Positions 49,991-63,200 of a stretch of DNA of 64,000 nt are shown one piece after another. The position numbers were made by a program, and so were the translations under genes. Location of the stretch: NCBI GenBank assembly GCA_013396995.1, contig VWZP01001440.1, positions 1,160,341 to 1,224,340 of the forward strand, in the 5' to 3' direction. Source of the stretch: Dicaeum eximium (taxonomy: Eukaryota > Chordata > Aves > Passeriformes > Dicaeidae). The stretch's first letter is position 1. Every line of letters starts with the position of its first letter. The notes under the pieces are model-generated. The model was given only the letters and a program-made list of their open reading frames with translations, ran no database searches and had not been told where the DNA came from.

Positions 49991-50869
49991 AATAAAATAT
50001 GTTTGCCAATGTGTATTCCTAGATATTAAAATACATTCCTAAGTTCCCACAGAAATATTATTTTGAAACTTTTATCTTTCCAATAACATTACAGAGACAT
50101 TTATCCACTCGACCGCTGCCATGCCACAGAATTTCCTTAATTTTCCTAATTTTCCTGATTTTCATTTTTAATTCCACCTTCCCCACAAAGGTTGCCTTTC
50201 TCATCTTTACACTGCTATAGCTGGGACAGCACCACTACCAGTCCATATAGGCTACATGCCAATGCCTCTGGTATCACCAGTTCTGGGTCCTTGACTTCTG
50301 ATCACAGTCACCCAGACCTTCCTCCTTTCTGAGGATACTATAAAAGAAAACAAAACACACCATCACAGAAAAACACCACCACAAAACCCTGTCACTGTAG
50401 AACATTTAAGTCCTCTAATTGTGGCCTCATCTTTGGTCTGTTTGAGATGGAGTCAGTAGTGCTGGCTCAACATGAGGGACTGTGAATGGACTTGTCATGG
50501 ATGTCACAGAGCCTGGCACATTTCTTCATCAAAACCAATGTTAGCCAAAAAAAGGGGAAATGCAAATGAAAGAGGATGAATTAGACTAAGACAAAAATGG
50601 ATTCTGGTAGACTAAGAAAGTCTCAGTGCCCATTCTGTTACTGACTGTGGGACCAAAGAGTTTTGTTTTCAGTACTTTCTTTGTTCCTGATCCCACACCA
50701 ATTTTTGTGTGCTCTGTTTCACAGTGAAGTCCTTGAAAGCAACTAATGTGGCCCTGGCCATAATCTGCTTAAGGTAATTTATGGTGGTACAATACAGCTG
50801 ACTTCAGGAAAGTCAATCCTGACACCAGGAAGGTCCCATAAACAGTCTCAGAGCCAAGTTCGTGAACTA

Positions 50870-51010
50870 CGATTCAAGAGAATTGGATTCAAGCCCTCCT
50901 ACCCTGCTTCTCGATCCTTAAGAGACCTTGAGGAAATAATTGTATCACTCTATCCAGCAGTACACATCTATAAAAAAGGGACCACAAAAATCCCATCCTT
51001 GACAGAATGA
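50870..51010 (+). repeat. Possible MIR/CORE-SINE-like remnant
   Basis: The order GATTCAAGCCC, then AGAGACCTTGAGGAAATAAT, then CATCTATAAAAAAGGGACC resembles the tRNA-related SINE pattern 'accttgg..aagt..c..tctataaaatggg'. Identity is low, so this is tentative. Confidence 0.25.
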
Positions 51011-53129
51011 CTGTTAGCATCAAACTAGCAGACAGAAAAAAAATCCTTGTAACTATGGCAAGGACAGCTGCCTAGCTAAAATGGATAGATATTTAGGTGC
51101 AAGTCCCTTACTCTGACACTGACTGTGATTTTAGTGCCACATAAATAATTCTCTTTTATTTGGTCATGCTATTATCACTGAACACACAGGTTAAAGTAAA
51201 AAAGGGCAGGAGATTGGGAGAAACTCTGATTTCTTTCTCTCTTTAGCCCTGCAAAGGCTGGAGGCATTCAGCAAAATCCAATAAAAGGGATTGTGGTAAT
51301 TACCTCACCTGCTTTGTTCCAAAATTTGCCTTTTCACAAAAAAGCCCATGCACTGCAGCTGTCCAAACTAAGACAACCCCAGACAATAATCCTGAGCTGT
51401 GCATTTGACTTGATTTTTTTTTCCTCAGGCTATGCAGATTAAGCAAAACTGACCCCATATAGAATCCCAGGAGATACAGACAACTGCCTCTGAATACTTA
51501 CCCACACAGCAGGGTGGGTGGGGGAAATACAGATGTTTCCCCACAGCACCAAACACAATTCTTCTCACTGTTACCTTCTCATTTGCTGAAAAACTCCTAT
51601 TCTTGCTTGGCATCAGGCACTGTGATTACCAAGAGGTTGGACATGCCTCAAAATTGGAAACTTCAGGGAAGATTTGGATGCATCTTTTTTTTTCTTTCCT
51701 TTCTCCCTCATACAACAAGAATCAGCAATTTTGCAGAAGTGATTTGCATTTTCTCAACCCAATCATTTTTAATATCAAAGAGGTGTACGTGCCAAAACAC
51801 ATGTGAGCCTAGGCATGTAAGAGGCAACAGTAGTCTCCAACTTGCCCTTGAGAAACGTCAGGCAGAAATAAACTATTCATTCATAGGGAGAATGCTGCTC
51901 CCAGTCAGTGAACAGCTTCAGAAGGGCCAAGATTTGGTCCTGAAGGAACTGTAAGACCCTGGGAAAAAGGTCAGATAGAGTTAGATACATCTAACTCTTC
52001 ACCTGAGCCACTTGACCAAATGCTATTGTTATAACTTAAAATCAGTGTGTGACCTGAGGTCCCTCCCAGGACAACAGAGTCCCAGTATACAATTTGCTCA
52101 GCAGGCTAATTTAGAGATAATCTTGTCTCCTAAAGACTTCTTCATCAAAGAAGCCTCATCAACACTCAGGCTCCAAGGGAAAGGATGAACATCCCTAATC
52201 TCACTGCTTTATGACTGGATTAGGTAATATGGATCTTCAGGTTCAGAAGCTGAAGCTGAGCTCCCTCAAATCCACCTGCTCCTGCTGAACGTCCTGAGGC
52301 CAGGCTGATTCAAAGGCTGCAATAAGCAGCCACATGATGAAGTCCTCCAGCCCTGAGCCTTTGCTCTCCATAAATTCATCACAGTTTATAAGTTCTCTGA
52401 AATCAACACTGGACCATCACTATGTTTACCCCTTGTTTGTTCCACAGTGAATAACATAACTCCAGTGTTGGGCAACTTGACTTGCAAAAATACAGACTGT
52501 CTGCTCCTCCCACCCTAAGGAATGCTCTTGCCTGCTCTCCATTGTATGGTTGGGATGGCCATGGGTTTGGAAGGAGGACAAAGCAAAACAAAGGGACAAT
52601 ACAGCGGTTTAAGACAGCAGCCCGGTCTCTCACATCGCCGTATCGCCTCAGCTGGTTACAATCTTCTCCACAAAATGAAATAACAAGCAAATGACTAATG
52701 ACTGGAAGATGAGTGTGCCTTGCTGAGGTAACACAGCAGGGCAAAGGACCCTTGCCAAGAGCAGTGAGAATCTTATTTCAATACTTCCACGAATACAGCT
52801 GCCATTTACCTATCTCCCCAGATGCCAGCAGCATGGCTTCAGAAGGCTGCTGTGATGAAAAGTCCTGTCCTCCTCCTCCATCAATTAATGCCCCCAGATC
52901 ACCTTAGTTGCTCTGAACTCATTTTCCCTTAATGAGCTAGGCCAGCCTGATGCTTGTCCCCCCAGCTGTTCACAAGCACCTATTAGAGATCTCTCAAGCA
53001 CCCAGAGAAAGCAGCATGAACAGGATCAGCCAGGAAATCCCCAGATGGCCCAAGGGGAGGGAAAAAACGCTTCATGATGCAGCCCTGTGCTGAAGTAAAC
53101 CTGCCCTAACCAGTTCCCATCCAGAGTAG

Positions 53130-53165
53130 TTTCTTCCCAAGGCAAATGAATTTCTTCCCAAGGCA
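53130..53165 (+). repeat. Short tandem duplication
   Basis: TTTCTTCCCAAGGCA occurs twice at a 21-base spacing (53130-53144 and 53151-53165), most simply a recent replication-slippage duplication. Confidence 0.85.
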
Positions 53166-55413
53166 GCTGTTTGTTCATGTGCAGATGTCCAGAGGCAGCT
53201 ACCTCCTTGTCTCCACCACTTATGCCACATCATCAATTATATTTCATGTTATTTCACTCCTTGCTTTGAGCAACAGCAGCTCTTGTTTCAGGTAAGGACA
53301 CACTTCCCCCTATTTGTTTCCCTGTCTCAGACCAAGCTTTCATTGTATCTTCTGAATGCAACATTAACTTCTGACCTACCCTGTTCTTCCTTACACTCTG
53401 ATGGAAAAAAAAAAGCAGTAGTTCTAACCTATTCCACCATCAAAATTCCCATATGGAACCTCAGACGACTGCACTTTCTGTGGCAGCTTAGTCTGAACTT
53501 GAGGGTTGTGTTGTGCTGCATTATCAAGAAACACTTGGAGAAAGGGAACTGGGCTCGGGGAGCTGAGGAAAGTCTGACAGACATCAACCTGCCATCAGGA
53601 GGGGTGTAAGCAACAGCTTTCATGAAGTTGCAAACAATAGGAAAGAAAAGGCTTGACAAACCAGAAAGGAACAATTGCATTAAAATGGCAAGATTTTAAC
53701 CAAAATACTCTTGAACTGGGGGAGGATGAGGCCAATTTTAACATCTCTTCTGCCCAAAATGACAATGGACTGGAGGATTCTCCAGGGAGCAGAACAAGGA
53801 GGCTGTCTGTTCAGGGGACTGGCATGGATGAATTCTTTCCATTTGGCTTTCCAACATCAAATTTGAAGTATTTTAAGTACAAAAAATAAAAGCATCTCAG
53901 CCAATTTTCATTAAATGAGTAACAAATCGTTTGAATGGCTCCAAAGATTATTATACCAGGCATGAGATGACTGAAACATGGGAAATGTCATGAAAAAAAA
54001 TCACCCATAGGACCTGACTCCCAGAGTCAATCTAGAGAGACTGACAAGTGACTACACATTTGCTCACCACCAAATCCTGTTCAACCTAGCATGGAAATAC
54101 CCAGAGACACAGTTGGGCTGGAAAACCTACTGGTGCCAGACAGCATCTGTGTGCCACTGCAGCTGGACAAGGCAGAGGAAGAAACAGCACTTGGCACATC
54201 CTAATGATGGTGCAGGACAAGCCAGTAAGTCCTCAGTGATTGTCTCCCTTCTAAGAGACTTAAAGCCCACCCCTTTCAGTGTCCCTTGGTTTATCTCCTC
54301 ACACTCACTGTAGAGTATGTGACCTTCATGAGGGGAGCAGAGACAATGCTCATCTCAGAATAAGATCCAGGGAGGGACAGAATACAGACATCTCTGCAAT
54401 GGAGCCTCAGCAACTCTCATCTCCCAGATCCTGAAACAGTGACTAATTAGAAACATCGTTAAATCCCCAGCTGGGGAGGTGACTGAAAAGAGACAAAACA
54501 TAAGGATGATGATGATATTTGCAAGTGCTGTTACTTGTTATCATCTCAAAATGTTGACAGCAGCTCTTAGCAAGCATGCACCAGTGAATAGCTTACATGC
54601 ACTAATTCTTTCTTAAAAAGCATGTGTTTAACCCTCATCAGAGACAGCACTTCTCCATTCCACATGAAACCTCAGGAATTGCCAAAATGATTTAAAGCCT
54701 TAGCAAATAAGAGCTCTTGGAAGTGATAATCAACCCCCTCTTGCCCACACGTGACTCTCAAGGTCTGTTTCTCATGCTCTATAGTTTCCATCTGGGGCCC
54801 ATCAGCAAGCTATCAATTGCCCCTTACATGCAGATGAACAGGTAATTAGTTAAATGACCTAATTAATATTAATACACTTGAGTGATATAACTAACAAAGC
54901 CTGATTTTTAAGGAATTTTAGGTATCTTTCCTGAGAGTGTGCTTGTGAGTACATTGTTGGTTCTCTGATGTCTAATACTGGCTGAGTTTCTGCCTCAACC
55001 CCTTAGGAGACATGAACAAGGTACAGTCCTACCACCCAGCAACTATTTCCATAAAAGCCATAGGAAACCAGTATCTTAGAGCTCAATCCCTTAACTGAAT
55101 TTTCCGGTTCAAAAGTTTTCAGGGTAGCCATAGAGACAAAGATAATCCACACGTGCCCACACACAGGCTCGTTTGGAAGAAAGCCAGGCTCAAAATGGGA
55201 CAGCCAGTGCATTGCTTTAAAACAAGAAAGAGAAGTCTTTACTGAGTGCAAGAGCCAAACAAAGACCATGTTTGCACTTTATTGCCCAGATGCCCTCTCA
55301 ACAGAGTTAATACCTCATGGCACACTGTAGAGGGGTTAAAGGGGAAAGATTTGCACTTTCACTACCATCAGATGCTCTGGGTGCATGAAGTATGCATTCA
55401 TATGATAGTGATT

Positions 55414-55438
55414 AAAAAAAAAAAAAAAAAAAAAAAAA
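55414..55438 (+). repeat. Poly(A) run of 25
   Basis: The run is an uninterrupted A tract preceded by GATTA and followed by GAGATTTGG. I see no retroposed gene body upstream, so it is listed as simple sequence. Confidence 0.95.
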
Positions 55439-56982
55439 GAGATTTGGAAGTTTCAGGGGTAGGGGAGAGACAAAGAACGGGCACAGTGAACTCAGCCTCG
55501 TAAAACACATGAAAGCACTCGCCTGCACCAAGCAGGGACGTGGAGAGCTCCGGTGCCAGGTCCTGGAGCAGCACAGGGGATCCTGCCCTCCCCATCCCCG
55601 GGGCTCAGGCGGTGCCACAAACAAGCAGGGACAGACACTTTAGTTAGGGAGTAGCCCGCAGGGAAGCACAAAGCCACTTGCTCACCTCGCAAAGCCTGCG
55701 GGCAAGGCTTGCTCAGCGCATGCCTCCAGCTGCTCCACAAGGGGAGCCAGGGGACGCGGCCCCTGTGTCGGTGCAGCATCCCACAGCAGCCCCACACACA
55801 GGAATGGGATGTTCTGCTCCAGACACCATCCCGGATGGGAGGTGTTCCTGCATCTCCACGACTCCAGCACATCACACATGGAGGAAACCCAAGGAGAGGG
55901 ATGGATCAAGTAGGAAAAATGAAGTTTGAATTCACTTAATTTTAGGACCCAAACGAAATATAGCAGACCCAGGGGACCCTTCTGGCTGGCTGGGCTGGCT
56001 TCACCACAACTGAGGAATTCAGGGGTACCTTCTGCAGCAAAGAACTGCTTCCAACTCCAGTGTCTGCCAGTAGCAACACTTGCTCCTGTGCCGCATTACC
56101 CACGAGACCATTGAACTAGTCAGTAATTCAAATATTCCACAAGTTTTCTGCTCTGTTCAGGTTGGGCAAGCTTTCAAGGAACATTGTCAAGGCAGATATA
56201 TCCCTAAAAAATCCCCACCACACACATCACATCCCCAACCTGAACCCTTCAAAAAGTGAGAGAGGGAGAGGAAAGGAAAAAGCTGTGTCAGGATGGAGGA
56301 CACAGCATGAAGGGTGCAAGCACAGGCACATCAACAGCTCCTGAGAAAGAGGATGGGCTTGAAACACAGCCCAGACCTGCTGCTTAGCAGCTGGGATTTA
56401 ACACTTGTTGCAGCAAGAGAAATTAGTAACAGAAATCAGCACAGAGAAGGATGGGGGTGTCATGTTCAATGCAGGGCTGCACCAAGGGAGAGCAGCAAAA
56501 ATGGTCTTTAGGGAAGTGTTGGTTGGGTTTGTTCTCTTTTGTTTTATATTTTTCATGAATTGTTCTTCATACTCCTGATCACAGTCCCAGGAGTGTATAC
56601 CCTCCCTTAGATCTTCTTACTCCATCTTGGTGCATCTCCAAGGCATGAACACCCTGGAAACATGAACAGCAAGTGAATTTTTATTATTTTCTCTGCTGGA
56701 GCTCTTAGGGATTTGAAAGAAAATGCTTTTCTTAATGGCAACAGCTAGCTTTTTTTTTCCAAGTGTAATTCCTACCACTGATCCAAACAGAGTATTATGA
56801 ATGCGAGGAGTAAAACGAAAACCCACATCCCACGAACATTTGCCTCACTAAACATGCTGGTGCTGCTCAGGCATCTCGCACTGCACGGCTCCTTCAGCAC
56901 AGGACCTCCCCACTGACCCATTCTCCCCTGGGGAGAGGGTAACATGTGACAGTGAGGGTGAGACCTCGGGAGCCACACTCAC

Positions 56983-57043
56983 CATTTTTGTCAGACAACT
57001 CCATCCCCATACTCCTGTTGTAGATCCTCTCAAACACCAGGCT
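56983..57043 (-). other. Candidate 61-nt exon on the - strand
   Basis: On the - strand, CTCTCCCTGCAG precedes and GTGAGTGTGG follows a 61-nt segment that translates to SLVFERIYNRSMGMELSDKN plus one base. Both splice sites look good and the peptide is well balanced. I do not recognise the peptide. Spliced to IGFBP2 exon 1 (phase 1) it would hit a stop quickly, so it is not a simple coding insertion in IGFBP2. It may be an exon of an unannotated transcript or chance. Confidence 0.2.
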
Positions 57044-58063
57044 CTGCAGGGAGAGTGAGTGGCCAGGAGGAGCCTTCCCTGCCATCCCACCTGTGTGCAC
57101 ATGCATGAATTCCCTGACCGGAGAGCAGCAGTGGTGCAAGATTGCTCCCTACTCTTATCTCAAACCACATGCCTTTATTTCTGTTTTCTCTCCCCTATCC
57201 AGCTGAGGAGAGGAGCCATAGAGCAGCTTTAGTGGGCACCTGGTATCCAGCCAGGACCAACCCACCACAGATGTGCAGCACACATAGGCTCCTCTTTAAA
57301 ATGTAACCAGTGCCAGCAGCAGCTCGGGTTCCTGTTCCAGGTGGCAGAACTCCCTATATCACGATGAGCAGTGAACACCTCCATCCCCCATCTGAAATTG
57401 TTTGAGAAAAATGAAACATTAGCTCAGCTACCGCCCATCTGAGCAGATACTCATGAAGTGAAGGCTCCTGAGATTTTTCCCCAATACCTGAGCACCTCAG
57501 TCACACTTCAGGCTGTGACTGCAGAGGATCACGCAGTTCCTCCGCTTCCAGGATTTCTTCCTTCAAGGAATATGAACTGCATGGCTTTCTCACATAGATG
57601 AAGGGAGGAAAGCCAAGACACCAAGCAACCACAGGCTCTCAGAAAAGAATTCATGATGAAAAATGATAGCTTTTCTCAGAAGGTGTGACCTTGAACTGAG
57701 AAGAATCTAGAACCTCACTGTGCACTGCAGCCCTTCACTCCATGGAGGGCTGCTGGATCAGGACTGCACCTACACATTAGAACTCTTGCTAAAGCATCTC
57801 AATCAATGAAGAGACTCAGCAGGAGCCTAGTTAGGCTGGTGGACAAAAGGGAGGAGGCAGGGAAAAACTGTGACAAATTGAAAATTCATAGTGGATTGTG
57901 TAACTGCATGAATAATTCCTTTCAAGTCAAAAGAGATTCCTGCAGAAGAAGTACCTTGCTCCACTCCCTCAGCTCTATTTAATGAAAGAACTCCCAGACA
58001 GATGGGCAGAGGGGTGCTTTGGGTATTTGGTTTTCTGATGGGCTTTTTGGCTTGTTTTGTTTA

Positions 58064-58096
58064 AAACAAACAAACAAACAAAAAAACCAAACAAAC
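58064..58096 (+). repeat. (CAAA)n simple repeat
   Basis: About seven CAAA/ACAA units with an extended A-run follow a complementary TTGTTTTGTTT string, giving a short imperfect inverted repeat. Confidence 0.85.
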
Positions 58097-58597
58097 TCCC
58101 CAAACCAAACTCAACTGCAAGATGCAGATGATCTATCAGCAGAGAAGAGCTGGTGGAACCAACCAAATAGGTGACACTGATAGGTTTCCCCAGCCTGGCA
58201 GGACAAGAATTTGCTCAAAATGGTGAAGATTCTCATTCCCTTTTGCTAGAGACAATTTTTCATTCATGTAAACAATAGAAGAGATGCTCTTCGGGAGGGA
58301 AGGAAGAGATGAAAAATATTTTCTCTAAGCCACTGAGACTTATGAAAGCATCAGGAAAGAGAAATTGGTGAAAAAATGAAAGGGACTGGAAAAAAGTCCC
58401 AACAGTAAGATATACTTAAGTTACTGAGTGCCATGCCCAGAAGCAGGGAAACTCCACATCTAAAATTATAGGATTCAAATCTGGAACCACCCAGCTCAGG
58501 AAGGGTCCCATCCCCTGCATCTCCCAACTGCCATGGAAGGGTTAGGCTTTTTCCATATGCCAAATAGAATTCTGCAATAGTCTCTTCTGGCCCTTCT

Positions 58598-58854
58598 TGA
58601 AACAAGCAATAGGACAAGAGGAAATACCCTTAAGTTGTAGCACAGGGAGGTTTAGATTGGATATCAGAAAAAATTTCTTCACAGAAAGGGTTACCATACA
58701 TTGGAAGGGACTGCCCAGGGAAGTGGTGGTGAAGGTATTTAAAGGATATGGCACTTAGGGACACGGTTTAGTGGTCAACTTGGCAGTTCTCGGTTTATAG
58801 TTGAGCTCAGTTATCTCAAGGGCCTTTTCCAACCTAAATGATTCCATGATTTTG
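58598..58854 (+). mobile_element. CR1 LINE 3' end
   Basis: This is a clear CR1 3' UTR match in + orientation: GGTTTAGATTGGATATCAGA, AAAATTTCTTCACAGAAAGG, GGCACTTAGGGACACGGTTT, AGTGGTCAACTTGGCAGT and CCTTTTCCAACCTAAATGAT, closing with the typical ATTCCATGATT terminal words. It is 5'-truncated, like most avian CR1 copies, and lies inside IGFBP2 intron 1. Confidence 0.95.
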
Positions 58855-60231
58855 GTGCAGGAAGTGCACTGTTTCCCAAAGACAGCCAGGCATCTCAGGA
58901 GCAGTACTGCCAAAGAGTGCATCTTGGCCCTTAAGCACCCACACAGATGCCTTGATGTCTAATATTCCAGTTGAACCCATGTTGCAGCCTTCCTCTCCAA
59001 GTGGACACTAACAGGACTTTTCCTCCTCTACTGGTCACTGATTTTTACCAAACTTTGAAGATGAAAATCATTGGTCAGATCCTGCACCACCCCACCAGCA
59101 GAGAGTTGGTCAATGGATGCAAATACTAGGGGGAAAGAGAAAACCTTTATAGAAAGCCGACTAAAATTCATTCTGTCCTGTGGGATTTTTAGGAGCCAAG
59201 CCCACTGGATTTGGAGCTCCCTCCTTGAATTCCACATACTTTACACTATTTGCCTAAAACCAGATACCCAACTCTCTGCCAAGCCCTCCTAATCCATCAG
59301 CTTTGAGGCCAGGACTGCAGCCCACTCCACAAGTTCCTCTTTTCTTCTGTGCAGCCCCAGCTTCTCCTCCTTTTCCCTGAACACCACTCCCACAACTGCT
59401 TATTACCCATTTTTCTCCTTCACCTCAGTTCCCCTCTTCTTGCTTCTCACATGAACATCATGAGCTCTAATTCCCCGCCAAGCCAATCTCCAGTCCCATT
59501 TTTTTCAGCAGAGCCTGAGTATCTATCATGGGTTCCAGGACCAGGCAGGAAGACCAGAGAAAAGGACAGGGTGGCAAGCTGGGTAGTTTGTAGGCTGCTG
59601 GGAGGGTGGGAGAGCACTGATCCCTTTTCTCTGTTTGGGGATAGGGACTTGTGAAAGGGGTTCAGGATTGCCTCCTTCTCCAGCTCCTTCATTGGCATAA
59701 GCACTTTGGCAGCTCAGTGCTTCACACCCACTCAGGATGGCTCTGAGCACCCACATTGCTACCAGGAGATGTTGCTCCACATGCTCTCACACCAGCCCAC
59801 TCCAGACAGTGCTCACGTGGCAGAGCCAAGCCTCTGCATCCTCCTGTCCAGCTGGGCTGGGGCGTGAGCAGTGAATCCCACGCCTGGCCCCCAGCTGGGG
59901 AGCAGCTGCGCTGCACAAGTGCTGACTCAGGCGTGAGCAACACCAGCACAAGGGCATCGCCTGCCCTTGGCATCCAGGGCCAGACAGCCGGCAGCCTCAG
60001 CCCAGAACACGTTCTGCCCTGGTGAATCACACACCAACCCCGGCAAGTCCTTTCAAGACCCATCAGTCACCAGAGGGGAAAAAAAATTACATGCACACAA
60101 AGTAATTAGAGGTGTAACCCTCTCCCCTCCCTCTGTGCAGGCTTAATGCTTCCTTTGTCCAGGCATGTTTGCCTTGCTAAGTCATGCTTCAGTACAACTT
60201 TCTTGACAGAAAACAAAGGTTAATTAATATT

Positions 60232-60259
60232 TAAAAAAAAAAAAAAGAAAGAAAGAAAC
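60232..60259 (+). repeat. A-run with GAAA repeats
   Basis: Fourteen A residues are followed by about three GAAA units. It is a simple low-complexity sequence and no associated retroposon is recognised. Confidence 0.85.
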
Positions 60260-63200
60260 TAAAAACCACGCAGAAGCCCCTCATTAAAATGGCTACCCTC
60301 TCAGCACAGCTCTCTACTCACACTGGTCCTTCTTGGAAACAGAGCACTGACCCATGGCAATGACCCCTGCAAAAAAGCCAAACTGCACACAATCAACTCA
60401 GGGCTGTCTCCAATGATGGAGGGGTGGGAAACCAGCCAGCAGAGCAGATCAGAGACACAGCAGTGTTCAAACCTGACGGCTGTAATCCACCTCACTCACA
60501 GAAATCCCAGCCCCACTGACCATTTGCTTCCAGCTAATTCAAAACCTTCTCCTGGCAACTCGGTGGCAACACATCCTGTGACCTGCTGTAGCTCTGCTAC
60601 CCTCTGCACCAGCAGCTCTGAAGAGAACCTTACAGAGGAAGGGATACCAACTGCAAAGATACAGAGACACATACTCTGCTCCCATCCCTCCTCACCTAAG
60701 CAGCTGAAACCACAGCGAAGTCACTTCCAATTTATCACCTGCATTATCAAATGCTTCACCTCCATGGTGGAAGTCCCTCATTACAGCACACATATGAGAA
60801 AAGCAGGTAGAAGTCTGCTTCAAACCTGCACTCTTCAAGTGCAGAAATATCTCTTCCACATACTCCTCCAATTCACCTCGGACACACATAAGCACTTCTG
60901 ATTCACCTGGCTCAAGATAGGTGGTGAAAGCACACATGCACACGCATGCTCACCTGCCAGCTCATTGAATCTAATTAGACAGTCTTCCACAGGGAATTTT
61001 GAAATTCATATCCAGCAATTACTGTGTCCTGTTCTTTCCTCAACCCTCTGGATATGTGAGCATGATTATTTACCACATGAAAAATAAAAATTAATATGAA
61101 ACTTCAGAGAGTTGCCATATGTGCACATTATCAGAGGTGCACTGTAATTTAATCAGTGTTTCTGCTTAGAGACGAATATGGTGGCAGCAACAAAGGGAAA
61201 GAACACTCAAGCCTCAGCTTTGGATCCAAATGTCTCCAAGAAACTGACAATATGGAACCATAAGTTTCCCCTAGTAACTTTATAAAAAATTTGTCCTGCT
61301 GACATTCTGGTGTGTAAGGTATGAAGCCACACATGCGCAAGACCACCAGCAAGCACGAAGATAACTAAGCCAAAGTGCAGAGGGACTGATCCTTGATGGA
61401 CCCAAGGAAAATGTAACAGTCATTTCCATGTGTGTCCAGAATAGGCACATTGTAGTTTCAAACCTGATATATCATCTATAGGATGTAAGAAGGCTAAGCA
61501 GTCAAGTGGAGGGTCCCATGCATTCCCCAAAGTGTTCCCCATCCCTAGCTCTGCCAATGCTGCCATCTCCAGGGACATTCCCTCTGCTCACAGCAGATTC
61601 CTTTATAGCTTCTGCTTTATTGTATCAATTCATGACACAAAAAAAATCCTCACCTGGCTTGTTTACACAAGGGAAGCTTAATCTGAATTCACTTTCACAG
61701 TAGAGTAGCTAAACTGTAGTATGTCAACTTGATACAGAGCATCCCCCCTTTAAGATTGCCTTCTCATTTGCAGGGAGAATGAAGCTCATTTTGAACAAGG
61801 AGCACTTCAACTCCCAGCAAATGTCTTGCATTGAAACTCCTATAGATAAAACTAATCCAGAGTATATGCACATAATTAATTCCTGAAAGTCCCTCAGCTT
61901 CCAGACTCAGCAGCCTCTCATCATGCCTAATCCAGCAAATCCCAGATGAGTTCAGTAAACTCCTGGTTATCTTGCTGATGTGAAAGCACACCAGCAGATT
62001 TCACCAAGAGATGCCAACAGCGTTGCTCCACTGCAGCAGCTTAGGGAGGGTATTCAGGAGACAAAATAAGCATCTATGATGGAGCCCACCATTTCACTGT
62101 TATGTTTATTGTTAGGGTGATTTGTCACCCAGAACAGCTCTTCTGAAAGCGAAAAAATGCTGTCCATCTGAACACACATAAAATATTAAAAATTATTTCT
62201 TTTACACTGAAGGGGTCATAGTCTGGTCTGGTCTCCCCATGGCCAGGTCTGAACAACCAAACCCAACCCACACACCACTTGGGACACTGCTGCTACATTC
62301 ATCTGATCCCAGTAGCAGTAGGAACTTATTTCACCTTTAGAACCTACTTCCTTTTAGATGAGCTTTACGAATGTTTTTAACAAACAAGGATCAGAAGCAA
62401 CTCTAGACACACTTGAATGAACCACTGAAAGCTGAAGAGCATTTGACACTCCAAACCCCAGCATGCAGCATGGGGGGTCTCACTTGACCATGCCATATTC
62501 CATTCCTGCTAAGGGCAATGCTGAGATTCTCAGGAGAAGGCCCTGACCAAAGGCCTCAGAACTCAACTGATGTTTCTCACTGACAGAAGCTGGACCACCC
62601 TTCATCAATGTATCATGAGTGCTCTGCTCCAGCTCACTTCCTGGTGACTTTGGATGACGACCACCCCCAGACTCAGCACCCACAAACTGCATCACTGCAT
62701 TTGGCTGCGCAGTGAAGCACACTGGAGAAAAACCTCTTACAACAGTGGGCAGGGCAAAATAAAACTCCAGTGCTTCTCTCCAAAACCCTGCACAGCACCA
62801 GCCTCACCAGGAGCAACAGCTGCAGCCTGACCATGCTCTAGGAGCAGCTTTACTTGATGCCACAGAGCCAGCAGGCTATGGAGCCCAGGGAGCCAGCACA
62901 GCCCTTCTGCCATGGCGCAGTGGGACCATCCCCTCCAGCCACATCCATGCACAGAGACATTTCAGGGCACACAGGGGGTACAAGTGGCTGTGTGTCTGTC
63001 TGGGCATGCAAACTGGTAATCTCATGTCAGCCACTAAAGACAGAACACAGATGTTCCAATTTTAAAAAACATAAGAAATTAACTGCGAACTACAGTACAC
63101 AAAATTAGTGAATAGCTGTCAAAACAAGAATAAAAATAAAAACCACCAAAAAAAAACCCCACACCCAAAACATTCTCACCAGTAAGATCCTTCAGAAGAT

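Noticed and set aside
55492..55939. GC-richer patch considered as IGFBP2 exon 1
   Set aside because: The - strand translation lacks a signal peptide, the GCGCC motif and the 12-cysteine pattern.
60413..60943. A 162-codon + frame and an 83-codon - frame
   Set aside because: The translations match no family I know, no convincing splice-site pair frames them, and they overlap on opposite strands.
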